Shown piece by piece: positions 51,357 to 59,815 of a stretch of 64,000 nucleotides of DNA. Both the position numbers and the translations under genes were made by a program. Below the pieces are notes generated by a model. It made no database searches and was not told where the DNA came from. It was given only the letters and a program-made list of their open reading frames with translations. This DNA comes from Chloroflexota bacterium (GTDB lineage: Bacteria; Chloroflexota; Anaerolineae; Aggregatilineales; Phototrophicaceae): positions 1 to 64,000 of the forward strand of contig JAIUNI010000022.1 in NCBI GenBank assembly GCA_020161935.1, in the 5' to 3' direction. Numbering within the stretch: the stretch's first letter is position 1; each line of letters opens with the position of its first letter.

Positions 51357-52397
51357 ATGAAATCGCGTAAGTTTACGATGCTGATTCTGCTGGCACTGCT
51401 GCTCGCCAGCATCGCCCCGCTCGCCGCGCAAGACACGACCACGCTGACCGAGTGCGAAGTGGGCTTCCGCCCCTTTGAGAGTGAGAGCATCCTCGCGCCG
51501 GTCTGCGTGCCGGAGATCGCCGAACGCATCGTGACGCTCGATCCGTTCTATTCCCTACAGATGAGCGTCGAAATGGGTCTGCCCCTCGTCGGGGCGGCCA
51601 GCTATTCCAGTGATGGCGATTTCCCACTGGCACTTTCAGCCGAAGCCATCGCGGGGATTGAGGCGGTTGGCGGCTTCGAAGCGCCCAACTTGGAGGCTAT
51701 TACCGCGCTGAACCCTGACCTGCTGATCGGCGATGCCTACTTCCATTCCGCCACATACGATACCTTTAGCGAAATTGCACCAACGGTTTTGATTACTGCC
51801 GGTAACTGGAAGGACTGGTACACCACTATCGCGGCTGCGGCTGGCGTACCCGAACGGGCAGAAACCGCGTTTGAAGCCTACGATGCGCGTATTGCCGACC
51901 TCCAAGCCCTAATTCCAGAGGATGTGACGGTGTCTTTCATCCGCGTTGTACCGGACGGATTTCAACTGTACCGTGAAGCGCCCAACGCCTATGCGCCGAT
52001 TGCGGTGATGACCGAGGCAGGTATCATACGTCCCGACTTTGAAAGCGGCACCGATGAGGAGAGCTTCGCACGGCTCGATTATGAAGGCGTGACGAACATC
52101 GCGGGCGACATTCTGCTGTACGTGGTGGGCGGGGCAAACGATGATGGCGGCGATTTGGAAGCGACCACACTCGCGAACCCCATCTGGCAAGCGCTGCCTG
52201 CCGTACAGTCGGGACAGGCGTACCGCGTGGGCGCTCAACAGTGGATGAGCTTTGGCGGCTTGGCTTCTGCCCATGCGGTCATCGACGACCTGTTCACCTA
52301 TGTGGCCGGAGTTGACCCGCAGGAAGTCTCGCCGAACCCGTTCTTGGCGAGCAGCGCCGAAGCCACGCCCGAAGCGACCGAAGCCGCGTCGGGGTAA
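51357..52397 (+). CDS. Iron/siderophore-type ABC transporter substrate-binding protein
   Basis: A 346-residue exported binding protein of the FepB/BtuF class. A signal peptide (residues 1-24, LILLALLLASIAPLAAQ) has no lipobox Cys, so it is secreted or anchored otherwise. Two lobes: PEIAERIVTLDPFYSLQM and VGGFEAPNLEAITALNPDLLIG in the first, WQALPAVQSGQAYRV and the final helix in the second. No permease or ATPase gene is adjacent, so it is an orphan that would rely on a transporter elsewhere. GGAGTGAG precedes the ATG. The C-terminal tail (EATPEATEAASG) is a Thr/Ala-rich linker. Confidence 0.88.
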   Translation: MKSRKFTMLILLALLLASIAPLAAQDTTTLTECEVGFRPFESESILAPVCVPEIAERIVTLDPFYSLQMSVEMGLPLVGAASYSSDGDFPLALSAEAIAGIEAVGGFEAPNLEAITALNPDLLIGDAYFHSATYDTFSEIAPTVLITAGNWKDWYTTIAAAAGVPERAETAFEAYDARIADLQALIPEDVTVSFIRVVPDGFQLYREAPNAYAPIAVMTEAGIIRPDFESGTDEESFARLDYEGVTNIAGDILLYVVGGANDDGGDLEATTLANPIWQALPAVQSGQAYRVGAQQWMSFGGLASAHAVIDDLFTYVAGVDPQEVSPNPFLASSAEATPEATEAASG

Positions 52398-52452
52398 ATG
52401 AGGAATTGAGAGCGTGAGGGTCAGAGAGCGCGTTTAAAAGGCTGATTTCTGA

Positions 52453-52530
52453 TGTAGGGACGAGATACATCTCGTCCGCGCCACCGACCGCACCGATAAT
52501 CTTCTCGTAGGGGAGCACCTGTGTGCTCCC
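52453..52530. repeat. Two GTAGGG hairpins after the binding-protein gene
   Basis: TGTAGGGACGAGATACATCT with CGTCC (52453-52477, matching 9489-9513) and GTAGGGGAGCACCTGTG with TGCTCCC (52507-52530). Confidence 0.8.
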
Positions 52531-52591
52531 TCATTAGCTACTTTATCGAGTTTGTAATACCGTTCCCTACAGGAGATCCCGTTTATGGGGA

Positions 52592-54010
52592 TTAGTCCCC
52601 AACGGCCATCGCATCCAACTGATAACTGTCAACTGGTAACTGACGACTGACGTTCCGTTCTTGGAGGAGCATGTGCAAGCCGCCCTTGGGCTTCATGGTC
52701 AGCAGCGGGTCGGGCTTGACAACCTGCCCCGGCGAAAGGCGCAGTTGGTAACGCTGGGCGATCATCACCAGCATCAGGTGGGCTTCCATCATAGCGAAAC
52801 TGTTGCCGATGCACACGCGCGGCCCCGCGCCGAAGGGAATGTAGCTGTACTTGCGGATGTTCTCGGCGTTTTCGGGCGCGAAGCGTTCCGGTTGGAAGCG
52901 TTCCGGCTCGTTCCACCAGCGCGGGTCACGGTGCGCGGCATAGGCCGAGATGCCGATGCTTGTACCTTTGGCGACCGTATAACCGCCCAACTGCACATCC
53001 TCGATTGCCACGCGCCCGAAGAAATAGGCTGGCGGGAACAGGCGCATCGACTCTTTAATGACCATCTCGGCATAGGGCAAGCGGCGAAGATCAGCCAGCG
53101 TGGGCAGCCTGCCTTCCAGCACCGTGTCAATTTCGTGGTGCAGTTTGGCCTCAACTTCGGCATTTTGGGCGAGCATGAACCACGTCCAGTTGAGCGTGTT
53201 GGCGGTGGTGTCGTGTCCGGCGAGGAACAGGGTCACGGCTTCATCGCGCACCTGCTTGTCGCTCATGCCGCTGCCCTCGTCGTCCCGCGCCAGCAGCAGC
53301 ATGGACATCAAATCGCCGTTGTCCTCGCCCTTCTTGCGCCATTCACCGATGAGGCGATAGACGATCTCGTCAAGGTCGCTAACAGCCTTCTTGGAACGCG
53401 CCCGCTGGGGAGTCGGTATCCACAGGGGAAGGAAGGTTTCGATGACGCTGTTACTGCCGACCATGTGCTGAAGGGCGGTCATCGCGTCGCCGATGCGGGT
53501 GGCTTCCGCCGAAATATCGACATTGAACAGCGTTTTCACGACGATTTGCAGGGTGCCGCGCATCATCTCGTCATCAATGTCGAGCGTGTGCTTGCCCTTC
53601 CAGTTGTTGAGCATGGCCTGCGTCGCCTCAACCATCGTTTGGGCGTAGGCTTCGATGCGTTTGGTGTGGAAGGCGGGCGCGACCAGTTTACGCTGGCGCT
53701 TCCAGAACTCGCCGTCGTTGGTCAGCAAGCCGCTGCCCAAAAAGCGGGCGAGGCCGCGGTCGGGGTCAACGTAGTCGGCGCTCTTATGGAACTTGTCGGC
53801 CTGTTTGACGGTCACTTCTTGGATAAGGTCAGGGTCCGAAATCATGTACTGGGTTTCTTTACCGGCTTCGATCTTCCAAATGCCGCCGTAGTGGGCGAAG
53901 TTCTTGCTGGTGAAACCGAGCAAGTCGGCCTGAAATTGACGCATCAATTGAATAATCTGGAGGATGTTACGGGCGGCTTGCGGCCCCGGTGGGAGTGTTT
54001 GAACAGCCAT
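52592..54010 (-). CDS. Cytochrome P450
   Basis: A 472-residue P450 monooxygenase. Helix I: LAGHDTTANTLNW; ExxR: VIKESMRLFPP; heme ligand Cys400 in FGAGPRVCIGNSFA. No membrane anchor is seen. It lacks fused reductase domains, so it needs separate redox partners; none is nearby. ATG 54010 is chosen because AAGGA lies 7 bases upstream; an in-frame TTG at 54028 would add six residues. The divergent TetR gene shares the 136-base promoter region. Relatives oxidise fatty acids, terpenes or xenobiotics. Confidence 0.93.
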   Translation of the reverse strand: MAVQTLPPGPQAARNILQIIQLMRQFQADLLGFTSKNFAHYGGIWKIEAGKETQYMISDPDLIQEVTVKQADKFHKSADYVDPDRGLARFLGSGLLTNDGEFWKRQRKLVAPAFHTKRIEAYAQTMVEATQAMLNNWKGKHTLDIDDEMMRGTLQIVVKTLFNVDISAEATRIGDAMTALQHMVGSNSVIETFLPLWIPTPQRARSKKAVSDLDEIVYRLIGEWRKKGEDNGDLMSMLLLARDDEGSGMSDKQVRDEAVTLFLAGHDTTANTLNWTWFMLAQNAEVEAKLHHEIDTVLEGRLPTLADLRRLPYAEMVIKESMRLFPPAYFFGRVAIEDVQLGGYTVAKGTSIGISAYAAHRDPRWWNEPERFQPERFAPENAENIRKYSYIPFGAGPRVCIGNSFAMMEAHLMLVMIAQRYQLRLSPGQVVKPDPLLTMKPKGGLHMLLQERNVSRQLPVDSYQLDAMAVGD

Positions 54011-54070
54011 GATGTTTTCCTTAGCCAATGACGTGTTGGCATTTTATTTACAACCTGTCGTATAATTCGA

Positions 54071-54098
54071 ATCATAATCCCCTTCTGACGGCTGTCAA
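54071..54098 (-). promoter_or_regulatory. Promoter of the P450 gene
   Basis: On the minus strand TTGACA (54098-54093), 16 bases, TATGAT (54076-54071). A degenerate inverted repeat, ACCTGTCGTATA (54053-54064) and TATACGAGACAAGGT (54122-54136), brackets it and could bind the divergent TetR protein. Confidence 0.6.
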
Positions 54099-54146
54099 CA
54101 AGGAATATTTTGGGTTTGTAATATACGAGACAAGGTGTCTATAAAA

Positions 54147-54812
54147 ATGGAAGCAACTGCCCCCCGGAAAGAAGATCGCCGTAAGGAACGGACGCGCCAA
54201 CTCCTGCGGGATGCCCTGCTCGAACTGATTCCCGAAAAGGGTTATGAGGCGATCACGCTGCAAGACATTACCGACCGCGCCAACGTCGCCCGACCGACCT
54301 TCTACCTGCACTTCAACGACAAGCAGGACTTGCTCTTTTCCAGCCTGCGAGAGATTTACGACGACCTTGTAAAACGGCAGCACCAGACTTTCAGTGATGA
54401 ACATTTCACCGAACTGGTCGCCAATATGGAACGGGTCGAGGACTCGGACTTTCAGCACGTCGCGGAACATGCCGATTTCTATAAGGCGATGCTTAGTGAA
54501 AAAGGTTCGATGGCCTTCCTCATGATGGTGATGGAATACCTGAGCAGCATCATGCATACCGAGCTGGTTAAAAAGCTGGCGATCAATGGCACAGTCGGCA
54601 ACATCCCAACCGACCTGATTAGCAGCTACTTAGCCGGTGCGGAAGTGGGTATCGTCAACTGGTGGCTGAAAACCAACAACATGCAGTATTCACCCGCGCA
54701 AATCGCGCAGATGATGAGCCTGATTTGCATGATGGGAACGGGGTGGGTGCTGCGGACGGAAATTCATCCGCCCGCGACCGAACCGGATTTCTCGGAATAC
54801 GACCACGGCTAG
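54147..54812 (+). CDS. TetR family transcriptional regulator
   Basis: A 221-residue regulator from ATG 54147. The N-terminal helix-turn-helix (RRKERTRQLLRDALLELI, ITLQDITDRANVARPTFYLHF) is canonical; the C-terminal ligand domain is unassigned. A GTG at 54135 would add four residues. It faces away from the P450 gene with 136 bases between the starts, the classic position of a local repressor of P450 expression. It converges with the DUF4062 gene, overlapping by four bases. Confidence 0.92.
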   Translation: MEATAPRKEDRRKERTRQLLRDALLELIPEKGYEAITLQDITDRANVARPTFYLHFNDKQDLLFSSLREIYDDLVKRQHQTFSDEHFTELVANMERVEDSDFQHVAEHADFYKAMLSEKGSMAFLMMVMEYLSSIMHTELVKKLAINGTVGNIPTDLISSYLAGAEVGIVNWWLKTNNMQYSPAQIAQMMSLICMMGTGWVLRTEIHPPATEPDFSEYDHG

Positions 54813-56005
54813 GGTTTCTTGCCCCATTCTTCGTTGAGGTCACTTAGCAAGCGGGTGATGCCGGCTTTCAGGTCATCACGCAGCTTTGCCCCGCCGGAAA
54901 CCGTGTTCTCGTAGCGGATGTAACGCAGGTGGCGGATGTCAAACGGCACATTCTCGGCCTTCGGTGCTTGGGTGATGAGGATGGCCGGTTTGTTCAGCGT
55001 GTGGGCGATGCCGAGTTCGTAAAACACATTGTCGTTGCCGCCCGTGATTTCCGCGATCACGAACTTGCAGTTGTTCAAGGCTGACCACACCTCGCCCATA
55101 ATCACCCCATTCGCGGAGGTGAACTCGTCGCCACGACTGATGCTGAGGCCGAGTTCCTTTGCCAGCGGGCGGATCACATCGGTATAAATAGGGGTGAAGG
55201 CATCGGCGAAGGGCATAATCATGAAAATATCCCCCTTGAACTGGCTGCTGGCAGACGGCAGCCCGAATACCAATTGACCGGGTTTGAGCTTGATCGCCTC
55301 ATTATATTTCAGCGTCTGCTCAACGATCTCTTTATCGCGCTTCTCCTGCGCCTCGGCGACTTTCGCGGCGGTCTTTTCGGCGACGATCTCCGCCAGTTCA
55401 TCAAGGTTGACGGCCTCGGCGGGAAACAGCATATCCCGCCGTTCGCGCGTGGAAAGTGACGGACTCACTGGCGGCGCGGCAGGTGCAGCCTGTGACAAAA
55501 CGGCTGAGGGCGGCGGTGGTGGGGTTTGCGCTGCCCAGCGCGTGAGGACATCGGTCAGCTTCTCGGCGAAGTCCGCCACGCTGGTGTAGGTGATGGTCGC
55601 GCCGCGTTCGCGCAGCTTCGCCCAGAACGCCTGCTGATGCTCGCGTTCGACATCCGTTTGGTCGAGCGCCCACATGCGGAGGGTGGTGTCGATAGTGTTG
55701 TTGGCTTCGGGCATCAGAATGGCCGCTGGCTTGACGGCTTCCAGCGCCAGATCGCACTCGATCTCCACCAGCGATTTCGTCCCCGTGTCCGGTGGTGTCC
55801 AGCCATGCACGTAAGTCACGAGGCTTATGAAGGCATCCGCCGCCGCGATTTTACGGCGCACCGTATCCACAAGGTCGGCACGGCTGCGTTCCTCGTCCGT
55901 CAGCCAAACGGCGGTCATCCCCTTTTGCGTGATCTGCTCCAGCAGCACCGCGCGGACGTTGGCAAGTTCAGGACTAATATCACTAATGTAGATGGTGAAG
56001 GTCAT
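54809..56005 (-). CDS. DUF4062 and nucleoside deoxyribosyltransferase-like protein
   Basis: A 398-residue two-domain protein. Residues about 1-100 (MTFTIYISDISPELANVRAV, DAFISLVTYVHGWTPP, EIECDLALEA) match the DUF4062 type, an N-terminal sensing domain of signalling and defence proteins. After a Pro/Ala linker, residues about 258-390 form a TIR-like/deoxyribosyltransferase-like domain: DIFMIMPFADAFTPIYTDVI, CKFVIAEITGGNDNVFYELG, GIAHTLNKPAILITQ. The FYELGIAH motif contains the conserved Glu of nucleoside-processing members. An effector that degrades nucleotides on stress is plausible but unproven. Confidence 0.78.
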   Translation of the reverse strand: MTFTIYISDISPELANVRAVLLEQITQKGMTAVWLTDEERSRADLVDTVRRKIAAADAFISLVTYVHGWTPPDTGTKSLVEIECDLALEAVKPAAILMPEANNTIDTTLRMWALDQTDVEREHQQAFWAKLRERGATITYTSVADFAEKLTDVLTRWAAQTPPPPPSAVLSQAAPAAPPVSPSLSTRERRDMLFPAEAVNLDELAEIVAEKTAAKVAEAQEKRDKEIVEQTLKYNEAIKLKPGQLVFGLPSASSQFKGDIFMIMPFADAFTPIYTDVIRPLAKELGLSISRGDEFTSANGVIMGEVWSALNNCKFVIAEITGGNDNVFYELGIAHTLNKPAILITQAPKAENVPFDIRHLRYIRYENTVSGGAKLRDDLKAGITRLLSDLNEEWGKKP

Positions 56006-56208
56006 AACGTTCTCATTTCATCTGAACGATGCACACATCCGCATTATACGTGATTGGGAAAAGCGGGTGTCCCGATCAACATTCCAATCTTCTCATGTAA
56101 TGCGTTGACCACGGCAGCGCGGCACAAGATCAACCTGTAGTGGCTTGGCGGTGTTTGGCGCTACAATACGCGGCCTCGACCGTTGTATTTCACTGGCTAA
56201 ACATCACC

Positions 56209-57216
56209 ATGCCCGAACTGAGCATCGCCTTCCAGACCGACAAGACACCCGCGCAGTATATCGCCCTCGCCAAGCTGGTTGACGGGTACGACTTCGACGC
56301 GGTGAGCGTGTACTGCGACGCACCCTTCCACCCCAGCTACGGCCCGCTGCTGTTGATGGCTCCGCACATCCGGCGGGCGCGGTTGGGGCCAGCGGCGGTG
56401 TCGCCTTCGCGGATGCAACCGGTGGACATCGCGGCAGATACGGCACTGCTGGCGAGCGCGGCTTCCGGCGGGGCGTATTTGGGGCTGGCGCGGGGGGCGT
56501 GGCTGGAAGACCACGGCGTAACCGAAGTGAACCGCCCGATACAAGCCATCCGCGAAACCATCCACATCGTCCGCAAGCTGCTTTCCGGCGAGGCCGGTGG
56601 CTACGACGGCGAACTGTATAAGGTCGCGCCGCACGTCCGCGCACCCTATCCGCTGCCGGAGAAGCCTATCCCCATCATGATTGGCTCGTGGGGCAAGAAG
56701 CTGTGTGCGCTGGCGGGTGAACTGGCGGACGAGGTCAAGGTCGGCGGTTCAGCCAACCCCGATGTAGTCGCGGTGATGAAGGGTTACATCACAGAAGGCG
56801 AACGCCTCGCCGGACGCGCGGAAGGTTCGGTGAGCGTGGTGCTGGGCGCGGTGACGGTGGTGGATGACGACCGCGAGGCCGCACGACAGGCGGCGCGGGA
56901 AGCGGCGGTGCTGTACCTGCCGGTGGTCGCGCCCCTCGACCCGACGGTGCAGGTGGAGCCGGAGCTGGTGGAACGGCTGCGCGTTCACGCCGACAAAGGC
57001 GAGGCGCGGGAAGGCGCACGGTTGATCTCCGACGAGCTGCTTGACCGGTTCGCGTTTTCGGGTAACGCGGCGGATTTGATCGCGCAGGCCGAGCGATGCT
57101 TCGCGGCAGGCGCGGGGCGGGTGGAGTTCGGCACGCCGCACGGGCTGACGAACCCTGACGTGGGCATCCGCATCATCGGCGAGCAGGTCATTCCGGCGCT
57201 GAGGAAGAAGATTTAA
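56209..57216 (+). CDS. Luciferase-like (LLM class) flavin- or F420-dependent oxidoreductase
   Basis: A 335-residue TIM-barrel enzyme of the bacterial luciferase-like superfamily. Seen: GYDFDAVSVYCDAPFHPSYG, YLGLARGAWLEDHGV, RETIHIVRKLLSGE and PIPIMIGSWGKK. The pattern matches the methylene-tetrahydromethanopterin reductase-like, F420-linked group; the cofactor (FMN or F420) is not settled. The start at 56209 (MPELSIAFQTD) gives the usual N-terminus; the longer ORF start adds 23 residues. No ribosome binding site is visible. Downstream lies a CGCCAAG repeat. Confidence 0.85.
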   Translation: MPELSIAFQTDKTPAQYIALAKLVDGYDFDAVSVYCDAPFHPSYGPLLLMAPHIRRARLGPAAVSPSRMQPVDIAADTALLASAASGGAYLGLARGAWLEDHGVTEVNRPIQAIRETIHIVRKLLSGEAGGYDGELYKVAPHVRAPYPLPEKPIPIMIGSWGKKLCALAGELADEVKVGGSANPDVVAVMKGYITEGERLAGRAEGSVSVVLGAVTVVDDDREAARQAAREAAVLYLPVVAPLDPTVQVEPELVERLRVHADKGEAREGARLISDELLDRFAFSGNAADLIAQAERCFAAGAGRVEFGTPHGLTNPDVGIRIIGEQVIPALRKKI

Positions 57217-57250
57217 CCGCAGAGGCGCAGAGATAAATGCGAAGAAGATT

Positions 57251-57290
57251 TAACCGCCAAGTCGCCAAGAACGCCAAGGAAATACAGAGG
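57251..57290. repeat. CGCCAAG repeat
   Basis: TAACCGCCAAGTCGCCAAG, then AACGCCAAGGAAATACAGAG. Nearly identical to 9073-9115. Confidence 0.85.
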
Positions 57291-57297
57291 GTTGGCG

Positions 57298-57696
57298 CTA
57301 GTCGTCGCGCAGTTGGGTGATGAGGGCGTAAACTTCGTCGGCGGCGGTGTCGATAGTGACAATCTTTTGTTCAATTATGGTTTCTATCTCGATACCCTGC
57401 ATCGCCAGAATTGCGAGCCTATATTCTCCTTTATTTTCGTCATAATCCAAACATATTTCCCTAGTTTTGGAAGGAAACCACCGGAGATACATTAGAGATT
57501 TCATAGGTACAAGTTTATCAAGTTGAGAATGTTCGCGAAGTTTAGGGATAATGGTTATGATGCCACGCGCAGACAAAATATAATTCTGTATTCGATCAGG
57601 CAACGTGTCGAATTCCTGACCATGCTGCAATTGATTACATTTTTGTCCACAACTTTGAATAATCCATTCCCACGTAAAATCTGGATAAGTTCGCAT
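57298..57696 (-). CDS. Small protein of unknown family
   Basis: A 132-residue protein not recognised as any family. It is AT-rich relative to its GC-rich neighbours. Visible features: Trp-rich N-terminus (YPDFTWEWIIQSCGQKCNQ), with a C-x3-C pair, and a LYLRWFPS-like stretch followed by a beta-hairpin-like GEYRLAILAMQGIEIE. No signal or membrane segment. It may be an immunity or antitoxin-like protein carried by repeats, but nothing supports a specific role. Confidence 0.6.
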   Translation of the reverse strand: MRTYPDFTWEWIIQSCGQKCNQLQHGQEFDTLPDRIQNYILSARGIITIIPKLREHSQLDKLVPMKSLMYLRWFPSKTREICLDYDENKGEYRLAILAMQGIEIETIIEQKIVTIDTAADEVYALITQLRDD

Positions 57697-57753
57697 CGTG
57701 TTATCCTAGTGACTATCGAACCGTATAGATGGACGCACGCTCGAATATCAAGC

Positions 57754-58863
57754 CTAATCCTTCGCCGCGTCGAGCGCCTGTGTGATGTTGGCTAACCCGC
57801 GCGTGAGTTCGCCCTTAGACGGCCAGCCGAAGCCGACGCGCATATGCGCCCTGTCCGACTCAAACCAGTGACCGGGGCCAGTGAAGGTTTTATAAACCGT
57901 GTTCAGCAGTTTATAGAACTTCTCGACATCCACACCCGAATCCGGCTTGATGCGCGGGAAGCACACACACCCGCCCTGCGGCTCCACCCACTCGAAATCG
58001 GTTTGCTCGGCCATCCACGCTTTGACGACCGCGAAGTTGTCGTTGATGTGCGCCTTAATCCGCGCGAGATGTTCAGCCTTCCGCAGCAGGAATTGGTAGG
58101 CGATTTCCTCATCCACCACCGAGTTCGAGATGAAGATTTGCTCCTTCGCGGCGAGGAAGGTTTCCATCAGCGACTTATCGCGGCAGATCAGCCAACCCAT
58201 GCGAATGCCGGGGAGGCCATATGTTTTGGAGAGCGACGACACGCTGATAACGCTCGGCGACAGGGCGGCGGCTGGCGGCAGCACCGCGCCAAAGCTCATC
58301 TCGCGGTAGGTTTCGTCAAACAGCAGCCGGATACCCTTCGCCTCAACCGCAGCGATCAGGCGCAGCAGGTCGGCCTCGCTCACCATGCTGCCGGTGGGGT
58401 TATGCGGGCAGGTCAGGCTGACGAGCTTGGTTGCCGGTGTGATGCGGCTGATGATCTCGTCTACATCGATGCGGAAGCCGTTATCGAACGTCAGCGGATA
58501 AAAGTCCATTTCGCAGCCCATCTGGCGCGGCGTTTCGATGTTGGTGGCGTAGTTGGGGAAGGCGACCAGCAAACGGTCACCCGCACCCAGCAGCGAGGTT
58601 GAAACGATGAACAGCGCCGCCGCCGCGCCGACCGTTAGCAGCACATCGTCCGGTTGCAGGTCGGGATGCTCGGCGGCGATCAGTTGGCGCAGTTCAGGCT
58701 TGCCGTAGTGGTCGCCGTACATCAGCACGAGGCCATCGAGGTTGATGCCGAGGTCGTTCATCAGGCCATCAGTCACGGAACTTTCGGCAAGGTTGCAGTC
58801 GATGTTGCCGTAACCAAACTGCTCCGGCGACTCAACTTCGATGGGCATCCGGCGGTAGCGCAT
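57754..58863 (-). CDS. Class I/II aminotransferase (PLP)
   Basis: A 369-residue fold-type I aminotransferase. Seen: NYATNIETPRQMG, TCPHNPTGSM (Asn and Pro of the PLP pocket), FDETYREM, the Schiff-base Lys213 in SSLSKTYGLPGIRMGW, and Arg near the C-terminus (AHMRVGFGW). ATG 58863 (MRYRRMPIEVESPEQ) is preferred: AAAGGA lies upstream and it gives the usual family N-terminus; the ORF could start at 58896. Substrate unknown. Related enzymes act on aspartate, tyrosine or pathway-specific amino acids. Confidence 0.9.
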   Translation of the reverse strand: MRYRRMPIEVESPEQFGYGNIDCNLAESSVTDGLMNDLGINLDGLVLMYGDHYGKPELRQLIAAEHPDLQPDDVLLTVGAAAALFIVSTSLLGAGDRLLVAFPNYATNIETPRQMGCEMDFYPLTFDNGFRIDVDEIISRITPATKLVSLTCPHNPTGSMVSEADLLRLIAAVEAKGIRLLFDETYREMSFGAVLPPAAALSPSVISVSSLSKTYGLPGIRMGWLICRDKSLMETFLAAKEQIFISNSVVDEEIAYQFLLRKAEHLARIKAHINDNFAVVKAWMAEQTDFEWVEPQGGCVCFPRIKPDSGVDVEKFYKLLNTVYKTFTGPGHWFESDRAHMRVGFGWPSKGELTRGLANITQALDAAKD

Positions 58864-58950
58864 GAGAAACTTGTCCTTTGATGTGGGTCGATTCATGCGC
58901 GAGATTGTACTGTGAAGCGGCTGTCCACACCATCGAACCGCATCTATGCC

Positions 58951-59667
58951 TCACTCAACCTTAAATCCCGAAGCCTGTGCGTCGTTATAAAACACCTTAA
59001 TCAGTTCGATGGAATAGGTGGTCAGGTCTTTGCCGACCACGCCCAAACTGCCCAATATGTCATGCGTCACGGTGATGATGTGGCAGCCCATCGTGTCCGC
59101 TTGGAAGATGTTAAACACCTCGCGGCAGCTTGCCCACAGCAGTTCGGCGGTCGGGGTCTCTTTCAGGATGTCGAGCGACTCTTGCATAATCGGCAGTGGA
59201 TCAACACCCGTATCCGCGATGCGCCCCGCGAACACCGAAACAACCGACGGTGCCCCCCCCTTAAGCGCGGCGCTGATCGTCCGCACATGGTCAGGCGTGA
59301 GCAGCGCCGTGATGTTCAGCTTCACCCCTTCACCGGTCAGTTTGCGGATCAGCGGCGCGGTTGATTCGCCCCGGCTGTTGGTCACAGGAATTTTCACGTA
59401 GACGTTCTCGCCCCACCCCTTGAGCTTCCGTGCTTGGGCTTCCATCTCATCCAGTTCGTCGCTGAACACCTCGAACGAAATCGGACGGTCGGTAATCGCT
59501 TCCAAAACTTGGTGGGCGAAGCGTGTGTAATCCGTCACGCCCGCCTTCCGCATCAGCGAGGGGTTAGTGGTAAAGCCCTGCACCAGCGGATTTTGCGCCA
59601 ATCGGAGGATGCCGTTCAAATCCGCGCCGTCCGCAAATATTTTGACTTGTAAATCGGATAACTGCAT
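58951..59667 (-). CDS. tal: Transaldolase (short, fructose-6-phosphate-aldolase-like type)
   Basis: A 238-residue TIM barrel of the transaldolase family. Schiff-base Lys92 in NVYVKIPVTNSRG; the N-terminal FTTNPSLMRKAG and the phosphate-binding SVVSVFAGRIADTGVDP are typical. Moves dihydroxyacetone units between sugar phosphates in the pentose phosphate pathway. The length matches the short transaldolase/TalC class. AAGGA lies upstream; of the adjacent start codons the ATG at 59667 has the best spacing. Confidence 0.9.
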   Translation of the reverse strand: MQLSDLQVKIFADGADLNGILRLAQNPLVQGFTTNPSLMRKAGVTDYTRFAHQVLEAITDRPISFEVFSDELDEMEAQARKLKGWGENVYVKIPVTNSRGESTAPLIRKLTGEGVKLNITALLTPDHVRTISAALKGGAPSVVSVFAGRIADTGVDPLPIMQESLDILKETPTAELLWASCREVFNIFQADTMGCHIITVTHDILGSLGVVGKDLTTYSIELIKVFYNDAQASGFKVE

Positions 59668-59815
59668 CATCAATTCCTTTTAACTATAGGGGGTTCAATG
59701 CACCCGCGATTATAGCATCCCAACCCGCAGCCATAATGAGCCATATAGCCGGATGCAAGGCGGCATGGCGCACAATGCGGCTGAATATTGACAAGGTAAT
59801 GAGACGATTAACAAC

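Noticed and set aside
52661..54031. Long plus-strand frame opposite the P450 gene
   Set aside because: The P450 heme and ExxR motifs are on the minus strand and the reverse frame shows no known domain.
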